A stretch of 42,728 nucleotides of DNA from positions 30,000 through 72,727 of the forward strand of contig JAHZHX010000004.1 in assembly GCA_019420065.1 (NCBI GenBank), written 5' to 3'. How positions within the stretch are numbered: the stretch's first letter is position 1; every line of letters starts with the position of its first letter. Below the pieces are notes generated by a model. That model saw only the letters and a list, made by a program, of their open reading frames with translations. It was not told the origin of the DNA and did not search any database. This stretch comes from Clostridiales bacterium. GTDB taxonomy: Bacteria; Bacillota; Clostridia; Christensenellales; Aristaeellaceae. Below are positions 23,127-32,074 of the stretch, piece after piece. The translations under genes and the position numbers were made by a program.

Positions 23127-23169
23127 AGCGCTGGGATATTTCATCATATCTCAGCGCTGAGATTTTTTT
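23127..23169 (+). terminator. Terminator of the SLOG-like/sigma-4 gene
   Basis: AGCGCTGGGATAT and ATATCTCAGCGCT form a 13-bp stem with one G-U pair and a 6-base loop, followed by GAGA and T7. Confidence 0.88.
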
Positions 23170-23194
23170 ATGCATCAAAAATACGCAAGAAAAT

Positions 23195-23237
23195 TGGCCC
23201 TTCGACGAAACAAGGAATTCGTTTTGCCGAAGGGCCA
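23195..23237 (-). terminator. Terminator of the response regulator gene
   Basis: TGGCCCTTCG and CGAAGGGCCA form a perfect 10-bp stem, extended inward by CGAAAC/GTTTTG. On the minus strand it is followed by AATTTTC. Confidence 0.75.
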
Positions 23238-23241
23238 GCGG

Positions 23242-24711
23242 TCATTCTCCTGAAGCGTACAGCGAAGGGGTTTGGCCGGTATACTGGTGGAAAACCTTGG
23301 TAAAATAGCTGGAATCCTCATAGCCGACGCAGGCGGCCACGTCGCGCAGCAGCAGATCGGGCTTTTGACGCAGGAGCATTTTGGCGGCTTCCATGCGGCA
23401 GCGGGTCAGATATGCGTTGAAGGTGGTGTTGCTGTATTTGCGGAAAAGGCGGCTCAGGTACGTTTGCGAAATGCCGATTTCGTCGCATACGCTTTGCATA
23501 CTCAGCGGCTGGGCAAAGTTTTCTTCCACATATTGCACGGCGCAGTCATACAGCTCTTTGGTGGACATTTTTTTGTCGCGCATGCTGCCGCCTTCAAACA
23601 GGAGAGAGTAGGCGCTGCTCATCAGGTCGCTGTAAGAATTCGCGCAGCGGATCAGCTCGTTGGATTCCAGCAAAATATCGTCCAGACGGTTGGCCACAGG
23701 CTGGCGGATGGAGGCGATCTGGTGGATGAGCTGCCGCATCATGTGCCAGACCTGGCGCTGCGGCATTTGCGCGCGCTCCCATTCGATGGCCAGCGAGATG
23801 AAATAATCCTTGACCATGCGCGTTTTGCCGACGGAGACGAAATAACTCAGCTGCGACAGATCGGCGGTGGGCAGCTTGATGCGTTCGTCGCTGACGTCGC
23901 CGCCGCTCAGCTGCAAAATTTGATGCTTTCCGATCACGGCCTTGCGGTACAGCATTTGCAGCGCCAGCGCGATAAAGTTTTGCAGCTGGTCGATCGGGCG
24001 GGCGCTGGGGGTATAGATGGCCGTCCAGGTGGAAAGGTTTCCGGGCTGCGTGGTATAAACGCTCAGATCGGTCAAAAAGGTTTCCGGGCTGTCATCGGGA
24101 CATACGAGGATCCGTTCGTCATCGTCGCGGCCGCGCAGCACCTGGAAGCGGTCATGCGTGGGCAGCACCAGGGAGGTATAGCTCAGGGCCTTGGGCAGCG
24201 TCATGTCCAGGTTTCCCCAGCGGACCAGGGCAAAGCGGAAGCTGCGCCGCTCATACAGGCGGGACAATTCAACCTTGGCATAGGCCTGGCCGCACGCCAA
24301 GGCGGGCAGCAGCGCCGCCGCCTGCTCCATCCGCTCGGCGTCCAGCTTGCCGCGGATTTCCTGCAATATGGCCGTCATTTTGCTGATGCTGACAGGCTTG
24401 AGGATATAATCATCCACGCCGACCTGGATGGCGCCCTGCGCGTATTCAAATTCGCCATAGCCGCTGATAATCAGAATATGGATGCCGGGGATAAGCGCGC
24501 GCGCCTGCCGCGCCAGATCGATCCCCGTGATGCCGTGCATGCTGATATCGGTAATCAGAAGATCCACGGCGTTTGTTTGCAAAAAGTCTACGGCTTGTTC
24601 GCCGCTGGTGCAGGTGCCTGCGATCTGAAAATTCAGCGCGAACTTTTCAACGATATTCTGGATGAAGCGCAGCGCCGGGAGTTCATCGTCAACAAGCAGT
24701 ACGCGGTACAT
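23242..24711 (-). CDS. YesN-type response regulator with AraC DNA-binding domain
   Basis: This encodes 489 residues. The start is the ATG at 24711, 7 bases after AAAGGAGT; upstream in-frame ATGs overlap the RBS. The receiver domain (1-120) has Asp8-Asp9, phosphoacceptor Asp55 in LLITDISMHG, and the Lys of YILKPVS. A middle region of about 250 residues is family-specific. The last 100 residues form two AraC-type HTHs (MQSVCDEIGISQTYLSRLFRKY and LRDVAACVGYEDSSYFTKVFHQYTG). This is the usual partner of YesM-type kinases in carbohydrate regulation. No kinase is adjacent; the YesM-type gene at 1710-3518 is the candidate. It is divergent from the third GH3 gene, a likely target. Confidence 0.93.
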   Translation of the reverse strand: MYRVLLVDDELPALRFIQNIVEKFALNFQIAGTCTSGEQAVDFLQTNAVDLLITDISMHGITGIDLARQARALIPGIHILIISGYGEFEYAQGAIQVGVDDYILKPVSISKMTAILQEIRGKLDAERMEQAAALLPALACGQAYAKVELSRLYERRSFRFALVRWGNLDMTLPKALSYTSLVLPTHDRFQVLRGRDDDERILVCPDDSPETFLTDLSVYTTQPGNLSTWTAIYTPSARPIDQLQNFIALALQMLYRKAVIGKHQILQLSGGDVSDERIKLPTADLSQLSYFVSVGKTRMVKDYFISLAIEWERAQMPQRQVWHMMRQLIHQIASIRQPVANRLDDILLESNELIRCANSYSDLMSSAYSLLFEGGSMRDKKMSTKELYDCAVQYVEENFAQPLSMQSVCDEIGISQTYLSRLFRKYSNTTFNAYLTRCRMEAAKMLLRQKPDLLLRDVAACVGYEDSSYFTKVFHQYTGQTPSLYASGE

Positions 24712-24762
24712 GAGCATACTCCTTTCAGCAATCAAAGGGGGACTTGGATATATTCTATTGAT

Positions 24763-24791
24763 ATTATACCATATTGAATTGTAAAATCCAA
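24763..24791 (-). promoter_or_regulatory. Promoter of the response regulator gene
   Basis: On the minus strand: TTGGAT, a 17-base spacer, then TATAAT with an extended TGG. Confidence 0.65.
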
Positions 24792-24955
24792 CACAGTGTC
24801 AAATTTTTATAGAATTGTGCAGGAAATTGCAAAATACGTCAAAATGGATAGCGCACGGATGAGATTCCCATAAGCCTATGTTTTTGATGATTCCTATCAC
24901 GGCTGAGAGAAAGCGAAATACAGAATTCAAGCATTGTGCCGTATTTTTATACTAT

Positions 24956-24984
24956 TTGTATCGGAAAATATTAAACCATATTAT
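24956..24984 (+). promoter_or_regulatory. Promoter of the third GH3 gene
   Basis: TTGTAT, a 17-base spacer, then TATTAT. The surrounding AT-rich sequence offers other -10-like hexamers. Confidence 0.6.
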
Positions 24985-25056
24985 ATACATTATGCTATTA
25001 TATCATTAAATCAGGCATATGAAATTTTGCCTGCTGTAAGAAAGGAGTTACCCCCT

Positions 25057-27558
25057 ATGAAGAAACTGTCTTTGCTTCTTGCGGCCATCATGCTGATAGG
25101 CTGCATCGCGCTGCCTTCCTTTGCCGAGGAAACGGTTATCAAGGAAAGCGCGTCCGGCTTCTTCTACATCGAGGCCGAGGGCGACCGTCCCCGCCTGAGC
25201 GCCGCTTCCGCCGATAAGTTCATCCAGGCGGATGGCGAATGGTTCAAGGATATGAACGGCAACGGCGCCGTGGATCCCTATGAGGATTGGCGGCTGCCCG
25301 CGGCGGAGCGCGTGAACGACCTGCTGACCAGGATGAGCATTGCCCAGAAGACCGGTACGCTGGCCTTTGGCGGTATTGGCGGCAAGAATGGCATTACCGT
25401 GACTAATTTCAGCGCCGATAACCTCTCCACCGGCCAGACCGGCGTGGCTTTTATCCAGCCCGGTTCCGAGCAGATGACCAGCCACGAACCCTATATCAGC
25501 GTAGATAACGTGACCTACGCCCCTGTTGCCTATCAGGTGCAGGATATGTATGAGACCACGATGATCGCCGCGATGACCGGCACGCCCAAAGATCAGCTGG
25601 ATGTGCTCAACGCCATTCAGAAAATTGCGGAAGATACCGAGCTGGGTATTCCCGTGGTGTTCTCCGGCGACCGCACCTATAACACCTGGGGCGGCATGAT
25701 TGACGCCGCGCATTATGCACTGGGCGTAGCGGCTGACGAGGAGCTGCTCTACAACCTGCTGAGCGAATATGCCAAGGAATCCGTGGCTATCGGCTATCAT
25801 CAGGTATTCCATGGCTATGGCAATGAGATCGGCTCCTGGTACGGTGATGATCCCGCCAACATTGCCAAGATGTCCGCGACCGAGACCCGCGCCTATGAGG
25901 ATAACGGCTTCAACAGCCATTCCAAGCACTTCATTGCCCGCGGCGGCCGCAACGCCTACGTTGCCGCCAAATCCCCTGCCGACCTGATCGACAGCTGGAA
26001 GATCGGCTGGAAGGCGGTTGTGGACGCCGGCACACAGTGGATCATGACCAATAACAATGTTGGCATTACCCCCGGTCTGCAAGGCTATATGGACAAGGAC
26101 ACCTACGCGATTCTGCGTGACGAGCTGGGCTATGAAGGCATCGTCTGCCTCGACTGGCCGCTGGGCGCGAACCGCGTCATGTCGCTGACCGGCGTGACCA
26201 ACGACGGTATTGACGTTTCTACCCTGACGCTGGGCGAGCGCTATACTCTGATCCTCAATGTGGGTGTTGACATGTTCAGCTGCTATGGTACCTGCGTGGG
26301 CACCGAACTGAACGACGCTGACGATGCGATTGGCAACTGCTATCATCCTCAGGCGCTGGCGGCTGAAATTGAAGCCGGCAAGTATACCGAGGCCGAGCTG
26401 GATGTTCATGTTGCCCGCGTGCTGAAGAACAAATTTGATCTGGGCATTTTCGAGAATCCTTACCGCGATTGGGAGGAAGCGCTTGAAGTGCTGGGCGCGG
26501 CCGCCGCGGCGAGCGTGGATACCATTCCCATGAGCACGGCCGATATCGACGCCATCCGCCGTCCCGAAATCAAGGCGATGGAAGAAGAACTGATGGTAAA
26601 ATCCACCGTGATGCTCAAAAATGATGGTATTCTGCCTCTGAAGGCTGACGCGAAGGTATTTGTTGGCAGCAACAACAGCAACATTCTTGAAGCTGACAAG
26701 GCCGCGCTGGCTGCTCGCGCGACGGTGGTTGAGAACGTGGCGGAAGCCGATGTGGCGATTCTGCATGTGACTTCCTTCAACGACGCCTACGATGTGCTGG
26801 TCGAAGATGCGCAGGATTACAACAAGCCCATCGTGCTGATCTTTGAAGGCACTGTTGGCCGCAACGGCGCGCAGGCCGAGCCCTACGCCGCGCAGGTGAA
26901 GGACGCTGCCGCCGTGCTGATGCAGACCTATAACAATACCCCTGACCATGGCTCTTCCGTTGGTTCTTTCTACCGCTACACCACCGCTTCCGTGACGACT
27001 GAAATGCTTTATGGCGACAAGGATCCGGCTGGTAAGCTGGTCTTTGAAGTGCCCGTCGAGGCGCAGGATCTCAGAGTGTCCTGGGGCGAACTGCAGTATG
27101 ATATCGGCGTGGACGCCAAGACCCGCCTGTATATGGCGATGACCGTGAAGGAAGATCCTGCCGCAGCGCTGCCGACTAACCTGGGCAATGCGCTCTTTAC
27201 CGCTGGCTATGGCATGAGCTATGCCAAGGCTGCCGATATCGAGCTGAGCCTGCTGACCGTGCCGCAGGAGGCGATTTCTGTAACGACCGAGACCAATGGC
27301 CGTACCCGTACCACCGTTACGGTGCAGAACAAGGAGCAGGCGGCGGGTCAGCCTTTCGAAATCAACTTTGTTGCCAAAAACCATGGCGGCGACGGCCTGA
27401 CTGCCGTGCAGGTGCTGGACGGCGAAACCGTGATTGCCGAGAAGATCGTGGCTGTGACCGAAGGCCAGTTCCGCGTGGTTTCTCTGGAGATCGCGCTGGA
27501 GGCCGGCGAGCATACCATTACCGTGGGCAATATGAGCACGACCATTACCGTCAAGTAA
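25057..27558 (+). CDS. Glycoside hydrolase family 3, divergent third copy with C-terminal beta domain
   Basis: This encodes 833 residues from the ATG at 25057 after AAAGGAG. The export signal is ambiguous: LIGC at 13-16 fits a lipobox, but a PSFA/EE signal peptidase I site follows. The EF-hand-like loop DMNGNGAVDPYED and the GH3 frame (SKHFIARGG, GYEGIVCLDWPLG with Asp366, VMLKNDGILPLK) are recognisable. However, the usual PRWGR block is replaced by HGYGNEIGSWYGDDP, and the nucleophile motif is CLDW rather than SDW/TDW. The final 110 or so residues (from ISVTTETNGRTRTTVTV) look like an Ig/CARDB-like adhesion domain. It may act on an unusual glycoside or be a binding relative. It is far from the other two GH3s but faces the YesN-type regulator. 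Confidence 0.85.
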   Translation: MKKLSLLLAAIMLIGCIALPSFAEETVIKESASGFFYIEAEGDRPRLSAASADKFIQADGEWFKDMNGNGAVDPYEDWRLPAAERVNDLLTRMSIAQKTGTLAFGGIGGKNGITVTNFSADNLSTGQTGVAFIQPGSEQMTSHEPYISVDNVTYAPVAYQVQDMYETTMIAAMTGTPKDQLDVLNAIQKIAEDTELGIPVVFSGDRTYNTWGGMIDAAHYALGVAADEELLYNLLSEYAKESVAIGYHQVFHGYGNEIGSWYGDDPANIAKMSATETRAYEDNGFNSHSKHFIARGGRNAYVAAKSPADLIDSWKIGWKAVVDAGTQWIMTNNNVGITPGLQGYMDKDTYAILRDELGYEGIVCLDWPLGANRVMSLTGVTNDGIDVSTLTLGERYTLILNVGVDMFSCYGTCVGTELNDADDAIGNCYHPQALAAEIEAGKYTEAELDVHVARVLKNKFDLGIFENPYRDWEEALEVLGAAAAASVDTIPMSTADIDAIRRPEIKAMEEELMVKSTVMLKNDGILPLKADAKVFVGSNNSNILEADKAALAARATVVENVAEADVAILHVTSFNDAYDVLVEDAQDYNKPIVLIFEGTVGRNGAQAEPYAAQVKDAAAVLMQTYNNTPDHGSSVGSFYRYTTASVTTEMLYGDKDPAGKLVFEVPVEAQDLRVSWGELQYDIGVDAKTRLYMAMTVKEDPAAALPTNLGNALFTAGYGMSYAKAADIELSLLTVPQEAISVTTETNGRTRTTVTVQNKEQAAGQPFEINFVAKNHGGDGLTAVQVLDGETVIAEKIVAVTEGQFRVVSLEIALEAGEHTITVGNMSTTITVK

Positions 27559-27570
27559 TTTATCGTCCCT

Positions 27571-27607
27571 GAGGGGCTGCTGCGGGCAACCGCGGCGGCC
27601 TCTTTTT
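27571..27607 (+). terminator. Terminator of the third GH3 gene
   Basis: CTGCTGCGG pairs with CCGCGGCGG (two G-U pairs), with an outer GAGG/CCTC pair set across a GG bulge, followed by T5. Confidence 0.8.
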
Positions 27608-27660
27608 GACAGATCGTGGAAACAAAAATTGTTTCGCAAGGAAACCGTGCCGGATTTTCC

Positions 27661-27689
27661 TTGTAATGTACAGCATTTTACGGTACAAT
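27661..27689 (+). promoter_or_regulatory. Promoter of the second CBM9-like gene
   Basis: TTGTAA, a 17-base spacer, then TACAAT. A CATAAT at 27707 is another -10-like hexamer but lacks a spaced -35. Confidence 0.6.
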
Positions 27690-27772
27690 TTCGTTGTATT
27701 CTGTGGCATAATAAGAGTGAAAAGAATAAAGGATGCTTTTTAAGCAATCTAAGGCAAAAGGAGCGATGAAAC

Positions 27773-28555
27773 ATGAACGTGTTCAAAAAGCTGATTGCCG
27801 GCGCGATGGCCGCCATGATGATCTCTATTCCCGCCCTCTCCCTGGCTGAGCGCCCGAGCATTACGGCCCATAAGGCCAGCGGCGTCACCATCGACGGCAA
27901 GCTGGACGAGTGGAATCTGGAGTCTCCCGCTGTGGTGGATCAGGCCGAGCAGGTGATCCGCGACCTGAGCTTCTGGCAGGGCGCCAACGACTGCAGCGCC
28001 AAGTTCTATCTGGCCTGGGACGAAACCAACCTGTATATGGCGGCGGATGTGACCGAGGATTCCCCGCTGGGCGCGATCGAGATGCTGCCCATCGACGGCG
28101 AAGACAACCTCAAGCTCTATATTTCCACCGATCCTACCGCTGATCCTGAGCGCACGGCCTATGGCACCAACGACTTCCTGGTGTTCCTGATTATGGACGA
28201 AGGCTATTGGGATACCGCCATCGACCGTTCCATGGTAGATAAGGAGCTGCGTCAGCGCTTTGTCAGCAAGGGCATGGACGGCGGCGAGAGCGCGATCGAC
28301 GGCTATGAGTGCGCCGTGGACATGACCACCACCGGTTTTACCTTTGAGTGCGTGATCCCCTGGGCGGCTTTCTCCAACAACAAGATCGCGGTGTATGAAC
28401 CCAAGACCGGCGACGTGCTGTCCGTCAACTTTGCCATCACCGATATCAGCTACCCCTGCCCCGGCACGGAGTACATTCCGCAGATGGCTTGGAGCGGCAC
28501 CAGCGCGATCCAGACCAATCCCAGCGAATGGGGCTGCGTGACCCTGGCCGACTAA
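27773..28555 (+). CDS. Secreted CBM9-like carbohydrate-binding protein, second copy
   Basis: This encodes 260 residues, signal peptide ending PALSLA (about residue 25). The mature protein is a single CBM9-like domain: GVTIDGKLDEWN, YLAWDETNLYMAADVTEDSP, and an ending CPGTEY...NPSEWGCVTL. The same landmarks appear in the protein at 3786-4601, so the two are paralogues. There is no membrane anchor or catalytic domain. It has its own promoter and terminator, so it can be induced apart from the ABC operon. Its place between the third GH3 and a beta-helix protein suggests a role in glycan binding outside the cell. Confidence 0.84.
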   Translation: MNVFKKLIAGAMAAMMISIPALSLAERPSITAHKASGVTIDGKLDEWNLESPAVVDQAEQVIRDLSFWQGANDCSAKFYLAWDETNLYMAADVTEDSPLGAIEMLPIDGEDNLKLYISTDPTADPERTAYGTNDFLVFLIMDEGYWDTAIDRSMVDKELRQRFVSKGMDGGESAIDGYECAVDMTTTGFTFECVIPWAAFSNNKIAVYEPKTGDVLSVNFAITDISYPCPGTEYIPQMAWSGTSAIQTNPSEWGCVTLAD

Positions 28556-28568
28556 AAAACGTGATCCT

Positions 28569-28606
28569 GCCGGAAGACGGAACAAAACCGCCTTCCGGCG
28601 TTTTTT
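28569..28606 (+). terminator. Terminator after the second CBM9-like gene
   Basis: GCCGGAAGACGG and CCGCCTTCCGGC form a stem with one mismatch and a 7-base loop, followed by G and T6. Confidence 0.88.
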
Positions 28607-28619
28607 GTGAGGTGACGGG

Positions 28620-30065
28620 ATGAAAAAGATCGTATGGCTCGCAGCCGTTCTGATGCTGGCAAGTCTGTCCGCGTTGGCCTGCGCGGAGACCTTCCAGGTA
28701 TCGCCCGCGGGCATGAGCATTGGCGAAGCGCTGGCCGTGTGCCAGGATGGCGACGTGATTGAGCTGGCGGACGGCGTATATGCCGAGCCGAAGGAGTCTT
28801 TCCCTCTGACGGTGCAGAAAACGGTTAGAATCTGCGCGGCAGAGGGCGCGACACCGGTGATTGACGCTCCGGCCTTTCAGGCGGCGCTGCGCGTGGAAGC
28901 GCCCGGCGTTGAGCTGTATGGGCTGGATGTTCATATGCGGCGCACAGGAATTTATGCGATTGACGATGATATGACGGTAGAAAACTGCCGGATCATATTG
29001 GCGGATGAGGCGTGGAGAACCTCCTCATGCGCCATTTGGTTTGGCGGCATTTACCGGGCAAAGCTGCTTGACTGCGCTTTTGCGGGGTGCAGCATATCGC
29101 TGGCCGGGCCGCCGCTGAGCGAGCGCAGCAAAAATCTGCCGGTGCTGACGGGCTTGTTTGAGGTTGGCGAGGAGAGGGCGTACTTTACCTCCCATACGAT
29201 CGAGGGCTGCACGGTCAATGGCCGTCCCCTGTTCTATGCCGTGGAGCAGGAGCGCGTAACGGCGCCGGCGGACGCGGGACAGATCATTTGCGTGGGCTGC
29301 GGCAGCGTAACGGTGGAGGACGCTGATGTATCGGACGGCAGCATGGGCATGGTGCTGGTATATAATGACGAAGTAGAGCTGCGCCGCTGCAAAGCGGATC
29401 GCTGCGGCGTGTTTGGCATTTATGTGGCCAAGTGCGGCGGCGGGCTGCTGGAGGAATGCTCGGCGGAGGGTACCAACCATGGTCTGGACATCCGCGCAAG
29501 CGATCATATCAAGCTGCTTCGCTGTGAGGCGCGCGCCTGCGATCAGGGGCTGTTTTTTGCGCATGTGAATGACAGTGTGATGGCGGACTGCAGCGTGACG
29601 GATACCGGCCAGGGCTATTTCACGGCGGGCGGATTGCAGAACCTGTTTATTAACTGCCGCGCGGTGAACTGCGAAAACGGCTTTAACCTGCAAAAGGAAC
29701 ATGACGCGGTGATGGTTGGCTGCACGGCGGAAAACTGCACCGTTTGCGGTGTGCGCCTGGACTGGACGCCGACAGCGTTTATCCATAACCGGCTGGGCAA
29801 TAACTGGGTAGGCGTAATGGCGTATGGCGACGTATCCTTTACGATTGCCGACAATCAGTTCGAAAATAATGTCAGCTGCGGACTGTATCTGCGCGATATT
29901 GCATACAGCCGGATCGGGGGCAATGTTTTTATCGGCCATGAAAAATGCAGCGTGCAGGCTGTGGGGGAGATGCATTTTTCCGTCTGGCAGGAAAATGCGC
30001 TTGACCTGCCGATACAGGCGGATGAAAGCGCTGTGTTTGATGGCGAGTACGCGGTGCAGAAATAA
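28620..30065 (+). CDS. Secreted right-handed parallel beta-helix protein
   Basis: This encodes 481 residues with a signal peptide ending LACA (about residue 22). The mature protein has successive turns of 20-25 residues rich in Val/Ile, Cys and Asn (for example VTVEDADVS, VELRRCKADRCGVFGIYVAKCGGGLLEECSAEGTNHGLDI, HIKLLRCEARACDQGLFF, SVMADCSVTDTGQGYFTAGG). This is the PbH1 repeat pattern of pectate lyases and NosD-like proteins. Such folds bind or cleave polysaccharides, but no catalytic residues can be assigned. The Cys content per turn is notable. GTGAGGTGACGGG precedes the ATG. It follows the CBM9-like gene after a terminator, so it may be weakly transcribed by read-through. Confidence 0.8.
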   Translation: MKKIVWLAAVLMLASLSALACAETFQVSPAGMSIGEALAVCQDGDVIELADGVYAEPKESFPLTVQKTVRICAAEGATPVIDAPAFQAALRVEAPGVELYGLDVHMRRTGIYAIDDDMTVENCRIILADEAWRTSSCAIWFGGIYRAKLLDCAFAGCSISLAGPPLSERSKNLPVLTGLFEVGEERAYFTSHTIEGCTVNGRPLFYAVEQERVTAPADAGQIICVGCGSVTVEDADVSDGSMGMVLVYNDEVELRRCKADRCGVFGIYVAKCGGGLLEECSAEGTNHGLDIRASDHIKLLRCEARACDQGLFFAHVNDSVMADCSVTDTGQGYFTAGGLQNLFINCRAVNCENGFNLQKEHDAVMVGCTAENCTVCGVRLDWTPTAFIHNRLGNNWVGVMAYGDVSFTIADNQFENNVSCGLYLRDIAYSRIGGNVFIGHEKCSVQAVGEMHFSVWQENALDLPIQADESAVFDGEYAVQK

Positions 30066-30081
30066 CCAAATGGAACAGAAA

Positions 30082-30116
30082 AACAGTCCTTTCCAGAGCC
30101 GGAAAGGGCTGTTTTA
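30082..30116. terminator. Bidirectional terminator between convergent genes
   Basis: AACAGTCCTTTCC and GGAAAGGGCTGTT form a 13-bp stem with one mismatch-type T/G pair and a 6-base loop. It has A-rich left and T-rich right flanks, and serves the beta-helix gene and the minus-strand operon. Confidence 0.85.
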
Positions 30117-30127
30117 AATATGAGGCT

Positions 30128-31651
30128 TTATTTGTAAGTCTTTTTCTGATAGGTGACATAGACCAACTGTATGCGGGGAATGGGATCCTCCGTCAGCGTT
30201 GGTTCCGATACGACGCCGTATGCGGTGATATACATTCCTTCGGTAATCATGTCGTTGATATAGCCGTCTGCCAACAGGATCATGGGATATTTTTTGTTAT
30301 CCAGAAGGCCGTTTGCCTCAAATGCCAGGCCGGAGGGGGTGTGCTGGAGATCGCGGGTATAAAACTCCATTTTCACCAGCTCGCCAACATGCTCGGCAGG
30401 CGCATTGGCCAGCTGCTTGCAGTTGAGCTTGGCGGCTTGCTGGCGGAAAGCCTTCAGTCCCTTGTCAATGTTCTCATACTGAACATAGAAAGAGGTTTCG
30501 GCAGTGCAGGGAGTTTTGCCCTCCTCGGAGACGGTAATCACCAGATCATGGACCCGCCATGGTTCCGCCTGGCAGGTGTAATGGAACGTGCCGTCCGTGA
30601 CCGGCGCCGCGGCGGCTTCGCCGCCATCCAGGGACACGGTTACCTGCGCGGCGGCAGATACCTTGCCGCATACGATAATTTCTTCATCGGTATATATTTC
30701 GCCATAAGGATACTGCGTCAGCGTGAGCGCGGCAACGCTGTTATCAATGGGAAGGACGGCGGAAAAGCTGTTGTCCGGTCGGCCCTTGAGGCTGGCTGTC
30801 AGCGTGTATTCCTGCCGGCCATCCAGTTCAAGGGGCGCGGAGAGGGAGTATGCGCCGTTCTTTCCGGCTGTTGCGGTAGCAGTCTGACCACCGGCGGAGA
30901 ATGTAATAAGCGCGTTTTCCTCGCTTGTGCCGGAAAGCGTCAGCGTGCCCGTATGGGCGTTGACGATCCAGTCGCCGCCAGGAACCAAATCAACGCAAGG
31001 CGTTTTTTGCAGTGTCATGCCATAGACAGGAGGTCTGTCATAAAAGAAGACATAACCGATAGTGCTGGCCGTGTTATCCTGCTTGAGATAGCTCAGGCGC
31101 GAAGCGCGCTGCGTGAAGGAGACATAAGTAACGGTCATGGCCTGGCCGTTTTCAATACTCAGTGCTCCCAATCCCGATTCGTAGCATAGCGGGGGTATGG
31201 AATTGAAGGAAAAGGTATAGAACTTGTTGGGATAGCGCCAATCCTCTTTAACATTGTACAGGGTATAACGTTCGCTTCCCCAGCTTTCTTCGATCTTGCT
31301 GCGGATGCTTTTACGCGAATCGCCCTTGATTTCGCTCATGCTCCAAATGTTGCGGGTGGCCAAGTCACTCCATTTTTCATAGCGGATACAGCCCAGCGGC
31401 AGCGTGGGGTGATAAACCTCTCAAACGATGCGGCCGCTGCTGAAGCGCTCGCGCACGTCGTTTTCGCTGCATCCGCGGCTGGTACACAGCTCCATGTATT
31501 GTTCATAGTTGTCCGGCGTTACAAAGGTCCAGTTATTCAGCCCTTGCTTGAAGCCGATGACCAGACCGTCCGGATCGGTAACGTTTGTGACAGCCAGCGC
31601 CGTCCATGGCAAAAGGCAGAGCAGCAGCAACAGCAAGAAACGGCGCTTCAT
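30128..31651 (-). pseudogene. Secreted beta-sandwich repeat protein interrupted by one in-frame TGA
   Basis: One reading frame runs from the ATG at 31651 (RBS CAGGAGG, signal peptide MKRRFLLLLLLCLLPWTALA) to the stop at 30128, about 507 codons, broken only by TGA at 31421-31423. The junction reads FSSGRIV-stop-EVYHPTLPLGCIRYEKW with no frame change. The sequence after the stop keeps full coding character: Ig-like segments such as TGTLTLSGTSEENALITFSAGG and VTVSLDGGEAAAAPVTDGTFHYTC, and a C-terminal OB/beta-like domain. A TGG (Trp) codon is the likely ancestor. TGA is a normal stop elsewhere in the window. Last gene of the mscL-glyA operon. A sequencing error would restore it; function unknown. 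Confidence 0.75.
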
Positions 31652-31683
31652 GGCAAAGACCTCCTGTATGCTTTGGGCAGCGG

Positions 31684-32067
31684 TTATTTTCCCAGAATTT
31701 CGCGCTGGGCTTTTTTGGTCAGGTTGGAAAAAATCAAATGGTAGCTGTTTTTGCACAAACGGCGGATCTCCTCTTCCGGAACGCTGCCGTCCAGGAAAAC
31801 AGAGATCCAGTGCTGCTTATTGCAGTAAAAACCGGGATGAATGTCGGAATATTGTGTCCGCAGGCATTCGCCCAGCAGCGGATCGCATTTAAGCGTCAGC
31901 AGCGGATGGCCGCCGTAGAACGCGTGCTCCGGGCCGGGCAGGCACAGTGCGGCATACATTTTGCCGCCTACCATATAACGGTCCCAGCCCCATTCAGCCT
32001 TGTAATCATGCGTCGCGCCAGGATAGGAAAGCAAAAGAGCGTCTAAAAAGGGATATGAATGATCCAT
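31684..32067 (-). CDS. MmcQ/YjbR-family protein
   Basis: This encodes 127 residues, the family's usual size. Typical features are the N-terminal YPGATHDYKAEWGWDRYMVGGKMYA, the LTLKCDPLLGECLRTQYSDIHPGFYCNKQHWISVFLDG core, and the C-terminal helix pair with SYHLIFSNLTKK. The fold is CyaY-like. The family is annotated as DNA-binding, but its role is not established. The gene starts 8 bases after glyA (RBS GTGAGGT) in the minus-strand operon. Confidence 0.88.
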   Translation of the reverse strand: MDHSYPFLDALLLSYPGATHDYKAEWGWDRYMVGGKMYAALCLPGPEHAFYGGHPLLTLKCDPLLGECLRTQYSDIHPGFYCNKQHWISVFLDGSVPEEEIRRLCKNSYHLIFSNLTKKAQREILGK

Positions 32068-32074
32068 AAATACC

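Larger units (their letters stand above)
24712..25056. other. Divergent regulatory region, 345 bases, no gene
   Basis: This AT-rich spacer separates the response regulator from the third GH3 gene and holds a promoter for each. A GCAGGAAATTGCAAAATACG stretch at about 24820-24840 recalls AAATTGCGTTTTGTATTTT at about 3670-3688 before the first carbohydrate operon, in partly inverted form. A common activator site is conceivable but weakly supported. No open reading frame with an RBS was seen. Confidence 0.6.

Noticed and set aside
23242..24735. Start of the response regulator at 24735
   Set aside because: That ATG lies upstream of the RBS AAAGGAG; the ATG at 24711 begins directly with the receiver-domain strand MYRVLLVDD.
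24934..25056. Upstream extension of the third GH3 reading frame
   Set aside because: The extension is AT-rich promoter sequence; the ATG at 25057 has a good RBS and begins a signal peptide.
25048..27900. 950-codon open frame on the minus strand
   Set aside because: It is antisense to the third GH3 gene and arises from GC-rich third codon positions; His/Gly/Arg-rich composition, no RBS and no recognisable domain.
31421..31423. TGA as a selenocysteine or reassigned Trp codon
   Set aside because: No SECIS-like hairpin was seen just downstream, and TGA ends many genes here in ATGA overlaps, so the code is standard. A nonsense change of Trp is simpler.
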